This document shows positions 24,147-29,101 of a DNA stretch of 29,101 nt, piece by piece. The position numbers were made by a program, and so were the translations under genes. This DNA comes from an uncultured Eubacterium sp. (GTDB taxonomy: Bacteria; Bacillota; Clostridia; Peptostreptococcales; Anaerovoracaceae): NCBI GenBank assembly GCA_900543485.1, contig UQRM01000028.1, forward strand, positions 1 through 29,101, in the 5' to 3' direction. The notes beneath the pieces are model-generated. The model had not been told where the DNA came from and searched no databases. It worked only from the letters and a program-made list of their open reading frames with translations. The number at the start of each line of letters is the position of its first letter. The stretch's first letter is position 1.

Positions 24147-24923
24147 ATGAAAAATTTCTCACTTGAAGGAAAGGTCGCCGTCATCACCGGCGCAGGCTCG
24201 GGCCTGGGGTACGCCACGGCCAGGAGATTTCACGACGCAGGGGCGATGGTCACGATGGCCGATATCAATGAAAATACGACAGCGGCGGCCGAAGAGATAG
24301 GCTGTTTCTTCGTCAGGACTGATGTCAGCAAAGAAGCCGACGTGGAGAACCTGATGAAAACGGCTTCGGAACACTACGGGCCGCTGGACATCGTCATCAA
24401 CAACGCCGGGATCATCTGCGGCGAAGAGCTGCTGGAAAACGCCGATGCCGCGACTTATGAATCGCTGTTTCACGTCAACGTGATGGGCGCCGTATTCGGC
24501 ATCAAATACGGCCAGAAATACATGAGAGACGGCGGCATCATACTGAACACCGCTTCCAATTCAGCCAACGGCGATTATGCCGGATACGGGCCCTATATCA
24601 TGAGCAAGATATCGGTGGTAGGTATCACCAAGGTGGCGGCCATCGAGCTGGCTCCGAGAAATATCAGGGTCAACTGCATATGTCCCAACACCATCGACAC
24701 GCCTATGGCATACGCAGAAGGCTGCGAAACCGAACTGCAGGTCATGGGTATCCAGACGCCGCTGGGAAGAATGTGCAAGCCGGAAGAAGCGGCAGCACTC
24801 TTTCATTTCCTGGCAGCAGATGACTGCCGATACATTACGGGAGAGGACATCTACATAGACGGCGGCTTGAAAGCCGGTCCCGCCAATCAGATGATAGAAG
24901 CCATCTTAAAGAGTCTGCAGTGA
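24147..24923 (+). CDS. Short-chain dehydrogenase/reductase (first of two)
   Basis: The 258-residue SDR has the nucleotide motif TGAGSGLG (residues about 14-21), an Asp at the end of strand 2 (MADINENT) that favours NAD(H), NNAG, the catalytic Ser in NTASNSANG, and YIMSK (YxxxK). The C-terminus GEDIYIDGG is typical of the classical family. It oxidises an alcohol or reduces a ketone; substrate unknown. AAAGGAG precedes the ATG. It is the first gene after the sigma-54 promoter and lies 37 bp before a second SDR of different sequence, so the two probably act on successive or stereoisomeric hydroxyls. Confidence 0.94.
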   Translation: MKNFSLEGKVAVITGAGSGLGYATARRFHDAGAMVTMADINENTTAAAEEIGCFFVRTDVSKEADVENLMKTASEHYGPLDIVINNAGIICGEELLENADAATYESLFHVNVMGAVFGIKYGQKYMRDGGIILNTASNSANGDYAGYGPYIMSKISVVGITKVAAIELAPRNIRVNCICPNTIDTPMAYAEGCETELQVMGIQTPLGRMCKPEEAAALFHFLAADDCRYITGEDIYIDGGLKAGPANQMIEAILKSLQ

Positions 24924-24960
24924 AAATTCGCATCTTTCTTATCGTGACAGGGAGGAAAAC

Positions 24961-25761
24961 ATGAACAGAAAATTTATCGATTTTGATGCCCAGGTGTGCC
25001 TGGTGACAGGCGCCGGAAGCGGAAGCGGCATAGGATTCCAAACGGCGAAGATACTGGGAGAGCTGGGAGCCAGCATAGCTCTGGCCGCTACCACCGATAG
25101 GATATATGAACGTGCCCGTGAGCTGGAATGCCTGGGGATAACAGCCAGAGGCTATATCGCTGATTTGATGGACAGGAGCCAAACAGAAGCGATGGTGAGA
25201 AAAATAGCCGAGGATTTCGGCACTGTCCATGTACTGATAAATAACGCCGGGATGGCTCAGGTAGGACAGGAAGAAGACTTTTCCGACTTTATGAACGTCA
25301 CATACGAAAGCTGGGATACTTCCATTACAAGGAACCTCACTCTCACTTTTAATGTAACAAAGCAGGTCCTTCCGCTCATGGCGGAAAACAACTACGGACG
25401 TATCGTCAACGTATCTTCAGTCACCGGACCTATTGTCAGTAATCCGGGAGAAGCCGCCTACAGCGCGGCAAAAGCCGGCATCATAGGCATGAGCCGCGCC
25501 CTGGCAATAGAGGTAGGCAAAAACAACATAACCGTCAATAACGTACTGCCGGGATGGATAGCCACCGCTTCCCAGACAGAAGGTGAAGCCCAGGGCGGTC
25601 TCAACACACCTCTCGGTCGAAGCGCCGATGCCACGGAAGTAGCCAATGCCATCGTATTTTTGGCTTCCAGAGAAGCTTCCTACATAACGGGAGAATCACT
25701 GGTGATGGATGGAGGCAACACGATACAGGAATATAAAGGGGACTCGAAATTCTACTATTGA
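24961..25761 (+). CDS. Short-chain dehydrogenase/reductase (second of two)
   Basis: The 266-residue SDR has TGAGSGSGIGF (two extra residues in the glycine loop compared with the usual TGxxxGIG), NNAG, NVSSVTGP with the catalytic Ser, YSAAK (YxxxK) and the C-terminal ITGESLVMDGG. Strand 2 ends in AATTDR rather than an acidic residue, which favours NADP(H) and differs from the first SDR. AGGGAGGAAAAC precedes the ATG. Substrate is unknown. The opposed cofactor preferences of the pair would suit a hydroxyl epimerisation as well as two separate oxidations. Confidence 0.94.
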   Translation: MNRKFIDFDAQVCLVTGAGSGSGIGFQTAKILGELGASIALAATTDRIYERARELECLGITARGYIADLMDRSQTEAMVRKIAEDFGTVHVLINNAGMAQVGQEEDFSDFMNVTYESWDTSITRNLTLTFNVTKQVLPLMAENNYGRIVNVSSVTGPIVSNPGEAAYSAAKAGIIGMSRALAIEVGKNNITVNNVLPGWIATASQTEGEAQGGLNTPLGRSADATEVANAIVFLASREASYITGESLVMDGGNTIQEYKGDSKFYY

Positions 25762-25783
25762 GCCACTTTTGCCCGCGCGCGTT

Positions 25784-25824
25784 ACAGCAACGCCTACGCC
25801 TTAGACGGCGGTACCGCTGTTTTC
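25784..25824 (+). terminator. Weak internal hairpin before the aminotransferase
   Basis: ACAGC (25784-25788) and GCTGT (25816-25820), with an inner CGCC/GGCG pairing, are followed by TTTCC. It also contains the palindrome GCGGTACCGC. It may reduce read-through from the dehydrogenases to the aminotransferase. Confidence 0.3.
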
Positions 25825-25870
25825 CAAACACTAATTTACAGTTTATGAAAAAAAATAAGGAGGAATTACA

Positions 25871-27274
25871 ATGATCACAGACAAAAAAAGCCCTTACAGA
25901 CTGGTTACAGACCAGCAGCTTGCCCAATTGAGAGCCAGAGAAGACGCCATCTTCAACGATAGGACAGCAAAAAGCAAGGCAGCCTTTGAAAAGGCCCATG
26001 AAAATCTGCTCAATGGGGTCCCTATGCCATGGATGGGTGACTGGGGAACAGAGCACCCTATATTCCTGGAACGAGCCAAAGGAGACAAATGCTGGGATAT
26101 AGACGGAAACGAATACGTGGACTTCTGCCTCGGTGATACAGGTGCCATGTTCGGTCATTCTCCTGATGCTACAGCGGACACAGTAGCTCACCAGGTCCGC
26201 AATGGGATCACTACCATGATGCCGACTCTGGACAGCCTGGAAATCGGGAAAGAACTATCTAAAAGATTCGGACTTCCTACATGGCAGGTAGCCATGACCG
26301 CAACCGAAGCCAACAGATATACCATACGAAACGCCCGTGCTCTGACGGGCCGCCCTAAGATCATGGTAATGCAGGAGTGCTACCATGGCAGTCTCGACGA
26401 GACCCTTCCTCACATCAATGAAGAAGGTAAACTGGCTCTCAGGACTGATTACGATTCCAACCCTGGTCTTCCCAAGGATCAGTTGACACGCGTAGTGGAA
26501 TTCAATGACCTTGAAGCCGCTGAAAGAGAACTGTCCCACATGGACTGCGCCGCCGTACTGTTGGAACCTGTAATGACTAACTGCGGTATGGTGCTCCCTG
26601 CCGAAGGATATCTGGAAGGTCTGCGTGAGCTTTGCACCAAATACGGCACATACCTCATCATCGATGAGACTCACACCCTCTCCAATGGCTACGGCGGATA
26701 CACCCGGGCTCACGGACTGGAGCCGGACTTCATCACCCTGGGCAAATCCATCGCCGGAGGCATCCCTGTTGCCGTATACGGGTTCACAAAGGAAATAACC
26801 GATAAAATCAACGAAACATATGGAAATGCCGGCGTCTCCGACCCTATGGGAATAGGCGGTACTCTGGCTGCCAATCAGTTTGCCATTGCAGCCATGAAGA
26901 CCACTCTGGAAAAAGTGGCTACAGAGGAAGCTTTCCGGAAGATGTTCAGGGGGCAGGAGCGCCTGTCGGACGGCCTGGAGGCAGTGCTGAAAAAGTACGA
27001 TGTACCGTGGAGCCTGACCCGCTCAGGCGCCCGCTGCGAATTGCAGTTCATGCCGACCCTCCCGAAAAACGGAACGGAAGCAAAAAATAATTTCGACTGG
27101 CAGCTGATGTACTACACTCACCTTTACCTCTCCAACAGAGACATCATCATCACACCGTTCCACAACATGATGCTCGTCTCACCTGTGACACCTGACGAAG
27201 ATATCGATCGTCTCATCCAAGGATGGGATGACTGCATCAAGGAGTTAGCAGAAATCGGGACTTATAACCGATAG
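25871..27274 (+). CDS. Class III PLP-dependent aminotransferase
   Basis: The 467-residue enzyme belongs to the fold-type I, class III group that includes glutamate-1-semialdehyde aminomutase and beta-amino-acid transaminases. Seen are GNEYVDFCLGDTGAMFGHSP (N-terminal), ECYHGSLD, VLLEPVM, the PLP-binding Asp in IIDETHT, and the Schiff-base lysine in LGKSIAGGIP. DETHT instead of the common DEV(Q/M) and the sequence around it place it away from ornithine/GABA enzymes. ATAAGGAGGAAT precedes the ATG. It follows the two dehydrogenases by 109 bp, consistent with making or removing an amino group from their keto product. The substrate is not known. Confidence 0.92.
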   Translation: MITDKKSPYRLVTDQQLAQLRAREDAIFNDRTAKSKAAFEKAHENLLNGVPMPWMGDWGTEHPIFLERAKGDKCWDIDGNEYVDFCLGDTGAMFGHSPDATADTVAHQVRNGITTMMPTLDSLEIGKELSKRFGLPTWQVAMTATEANRYTIRNARALTGRPKIMVMQECYHGSLDETLPHINEEGKLALRTDYDSNPGLPKDQLTRVVEFNDLEAAERELSHMDCAAVLLEPVMTNCGMVLPAEGYLEGLRELCTKYGTYLIIDETHTLSNGYGGYTRAHGLEPDFITLGKSIAGGIPVAVYGFTKEITDKINETYGNAGVSDPMGIGGTLAANQFAIAAMKTTLEKVATEEAFRKMFRGQERLSDGLEAVLKKYDVPWSLTRSGARCELQFMPTLPKNGTEAKNNFDWQLMYYTHLYLSNRDIIITPFHNMMLVSPVTPDEDIDRLIQGWDDCIKELAEIGTYNR

Positions 27275-27301
27275 CTCCTTCATCCGGTAGCTAGCCTCCG
27301 G

Positions 27302-27362
27302 CATGTCTCCGCTGCCGACAGACAACGTTGGCAGTGGCAACGGAGGGCAGCGGCAGGACATG
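27302..27362. repeat. Long imperfect hairpin with nested stem
   Basis: CATGTCTCCGCTGCC (27302-27316) pairs with GGCAGCGG plus GGACATG (27346-27362) with a small bulge. Inside it CGTTG (27326-27330) pairs with CAACG (27338-27342). It opens the repeat zone that follows the aminotransferase. Confidence 0.55.
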
Positions 27363-27408
27363 TCGCTGTCCGCCAATATCTCCGCTGCCGGATTTCAACG
27401 AATATCTT

Positions 27409-27456
27409 AAAATGCGGCATGACCACCAGGGTCACTTGCCGCATTTTCTATTTTGA
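27409..27456 (+). terminator. Terminator after the aminotransferase
   Basis: AAAATGCGGCA (27409-27419) pairs perfectly with TGCCGCATTTT (27437-27447). TGACC/GGTCA (27420-27424, 27430-27434) extends the stem inward, and CTATTTTG follows. It is A-rich on the left, so it may also end transcripts from the right. It is part of the repeat cluster. Confidence 0.75.
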
Positions 27457-27670
27457 TACAGAATCCGGCACGGCTGACACGCTCACTTGCCGAATTTCGC
27501 GCTTTAGCACAGAATCCGGCACAGCCGGACATGATCGCTTGCCGTATTTTCGTTTTTAAGCAACGATGCGGCAAGTATTTTGCATATATTTCCATTTGAT
27601 TCATTTGGAACATGAAAAGCCGTGTTTTTCGTGCCGAATTTCTTTCAAACATTGAAAATCCGGCACAAGT

Positions 27671-27726
27671 CTGTGTTACGGCTGCCGGATTTCAACTTTC
27701 CCTGCGAAATCCGGCAAATAACACAG
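27671..27726 (-). terminator. Long hairpin after the M28 peptidase gene
   Basis: A two-part stem of 8 and 11 bp lies 10 bp past the stop codon of the minus-strand peptidase. It has no T-run, so it may protect or end the transcript. It doubles as the last member of the repeat cluster. Confidence 0.45.
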
Positions 27727-27735
27727 TAAAAGCTG

Positions 27736-29101
27736 TTACAGCATTTCCCGCAGCTCCTTCATAGCCGCAGTCTCACTGTCCACGTACTCCTGCAGGTCTG
27801 CCTTGAGTATATCGATATATCCGTTGTACTCATCTACGTACTGCTGATACTCGCCAGCATCGGTCACACCCTCGTTCCACTGAGCATACATGTTCTTCGT
27901 AGTCTGCCACGAGTCCTTTATGGCAAGCGTCATCTTATCGGTGCCCCAGTTGCTGTCCACCTTGTCGTTCATCAACAGGCTGTTGGACAGTGCGCATACT
28001 TCATCGCTGAAGAGATATGCATAGTATTCATAGTAGCCGTTTATCTCCGAAGGCAACCATATGTCATCTTCAGTGACTTCACCGTCGCTGAGAGCGTCCA
28101 CTACATTGGTGTATAAATCCAGATTGTTCTGAATCGCTTTATGATGTACTTCTATGGTTCCATAATCCGCCAGACCCATAAACTGATCCTGTACATATCT
28201 GAATGCAGCCAACACCTGCTGGTTGTGAGCAACGCCTTCGGCTCTGGCTTCAGCCATAGCCTTCTCATCTCCTGCCGCATAAGCTTCCTCATATTCAGCG
28301 TTGATTCCCTTGGCCGCTTCGAGGTTCTCAGCGGCAGCCGTCCTCAGATCTTCGAGGGCAGCTTTATACGCCTTTACCGACTCCTCTGTTGCATACTTCT
28401 TCGTTCCTTTTATCGCGTCTTCAAGGTCATCACACCTGCTGGTAAAATCCAGCTCCAGTGCAGGTGTCCCGTCGATATACATGGCGAGAGCCGAATATAC
28501 CGACAGCTGATACTCCAGCAGTTCCTTGCTGTGTACTCCATCGCCCTTATCATCTTCCACGTTATTGTCATCCTTAGGCGTATGATACCTGTTCTGCGAC
28601 CATTCCGTTTTATCCTCCTGCCTTGGCATGAAAGCAGGTACTCCGTTGAACTGATACGATATGCAATCGGTTCTAGGTAACTCGCCATCATCATTTTTTA
28701 CTTCAACACCGTCAGCATAATAGGAATCCACTTGATTTATAAGTCCTGATGAAAACAACGTGTTTCCTATTTCCCCCAACTCGTACGATGTTCTCATTAC
28801 TCCCACATCGTTAAAACTGTCCACGCTCGGCATCTCGAAGTTTATCAGCGCCAGCGTGCTCCCCTGCCATTCAGGGTGAGCAGTAGTTATCATCTCCCAA
28901 GACCCGATGGCCCAGTCGGTGGAAGTGTCAAAACGCCCCCATTCCTCTGCACCATGGGCGATGAATACGATATCATTGGCCGGCTGATAACCTGAATCGA
29001 TGAGAGCCTTGGCGATTCCGGTCACGAGACCTACAGCAGTGCAGTCGTCTTCAAAGCCGTAGAAGTACTTATCGTAATGCCCTGCTACGATTATCCTCTG
29101 T
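27736..29101 (-). CDS. M28-family zinc aminopeptidase, C-terminal part (cut by window edge)
   Basis: The visible 454 residues start inside the catalytic domain and the reading frame stays open to the window edge. Metal-binding residues of the M28 family appear in order: GHYDK (His), FEDDCTAVG (Asp), IAHGAEEWG (the Glu-Glu pair), INFEMPS (Glu where Asp is commoner) and NRYHTPKDD (His). This gives a co-catalytic two-zinc centre that removes N-terminal residues from peptides. After about residue 190 a helical, Ala/Glu-rich region of roughly 260 residues follows that is not part of the M28 core and has no family I recognise. A signal peptide would lie outside the window, so secretion cannot be judged. 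Confidence 0.85.
   Translation of the reverse strand, partial: QRIIVAGHYDKYFYGFEDDCTAVGLVTGIAKALIDSGYQPANDIVFIAHGAEEWGRFDTSTDWAIGSWEMITTAHPEWQGSTLALINFEMPSVDSFNDVGVMRTSYELGEIGNTLFSSGLINQVDSYYADGVEVKNDDGELPRTDCISYQFNGVPAFMPRQEDKTEWSQNRYHTPKDDNNVEDDKGDGVHSKELLEYQLSVYSALAMYIDGTPALELDFTSRCDDLEDAIKGTKKYATEESVKAYKAALEDLRTAAAENLEAAKGINAEYEEAYAAGDEKAMAEARAEGVAHNQQVLAAFRYVQDQFMGLADYGTIEVHHKAIQNNLDLYTNVVDALSDGEVTEDDIWLPSEINGYYEYYAYLFSDEVCALSNSLLMNDKVDSNWGTDKMTLAIKDSWQTTKNMYAQWNEGVTDAGEYQQYVDEYNGYIDILKADLQEYVDSETAAMKELREML

Larger units (their letters stand above)
27386..27726. repeat. Cluster of palindromic repeats built on TGCCGGATTTC
   Basis: Copies of TGCCGnATTTY and its reverse complement (GAAATCCGGCA) recur at 27386, 27437, 27461, 27488, 27512, 27539, 27565, 27632, 27654, 27683 and 27706. 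They form about five hairpins. CTTGCCG recurs at 27435, 27486 and 27538, a 51-52 bp period, so part of the zone is an imperfect tandem repeat. The best hairpin (27671-27726) pairs CTGTGTTA and TGCCGGATTTC with GAAATCCGGCA and TAACACAG. The zone holds no credible gene. Confidence 0.75.

Noticed and set aside
27407..27652. Minus-strand open frame of 81 codons in the right-hand gap
   Set aside because: It lies wholly in the palindromic repeat cluster, its sequence follows the repeats, and no ribosome site precedes it.
27386..27726. CRISPR array
   Set aside because: Repeat units are short, occur in both orientations and have unequal spacing; no spacer structure or cas genes are present.

Overview
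The window looks like chromosomal DNA of an anaerobic, low-to-mid GC Firmicute of class Clostridia. Evidence is the clustered rapZ/whiA/murB genes, AGGAGG-type ribosome sites, heavy use of ATA and AGA/AGG codons, Firmicutes-type ARG boxes, and a sigma-54 activator of clostridial style. I cannot name the genus. No tRNA, rRNA or CRISPR array was seen.

Left edge (1-2480): an AT-richer segment that looks horizontally acquired. It holds a TetR-type repressor, a small cysteine-rich KTR protein and the start of an ABC exporter on the minus strand, with a strong promoter carrying three 14-bp direct repeats. A small protein of uncertain function and an XRE-type regulator with its own terminator follow. 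Small KTR and XRE genes of these kinds are common passengers of integrative elements, but no integrase or transposase is visible here.

Housekeeping block (2485-9978, minus strand), in transcription order: AI-2E family membrane protein, murB, PHP phosphoesterase, rapZ, whiA, corA-type transporter, rlmD-type 23S rRNA methyltransferase. Genes overlap or nearly touch except between rapZ and whiA, where the usual yvcK/mgfK gene is absent and a strong hairpin sits instead. The rlmD-like protein carries two long low-complexity insertions.

Arginine block (10077-12780, plus): argG and argH overlap by 50 bp and are preceded by a sigma-A promoter covered by two tandem ARG boxes. One base after argH, a response regulator begins. 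An ABC ATPase, its permease and a histidine kinase follow, and four TCTTTAC repeats upstream of the ATPase are the probable operator.

Pseudo-enzyme pair (16213-17399, minus): a MoaA-like protein lacking the whole radical-SAM cysteine region, followed by a Fic-fold protein whose catalytic His, Asn and Arg are replaced. A YfcE-type phosphodiesterase is divergent and has no visible ribosome site.

Sigma-54 catabolic locus (18179-27274): an amidohydrolase and a GPH-family symporter, an AraC-type regulator interrupted by one in-frame amber codon, and a sigma-54 activator lie on the minus strand. Across a regulatory gap with a consensus -24/-12 promoter and upstream repeats, two short-chain dehydrogenases and a class III aminotransferase lie on the plus strand. 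The set suggests uptake, hydrolysis, oxidation and transamination of an unidentified amine- or amide-containing substrate.

Right edge (27275-29101): a 460-bp gene-free zone packed with palindromic repeats built on TGCCGGATTTC, then the C-terminal part of an M28-family zinc peptidase that runs off the window.
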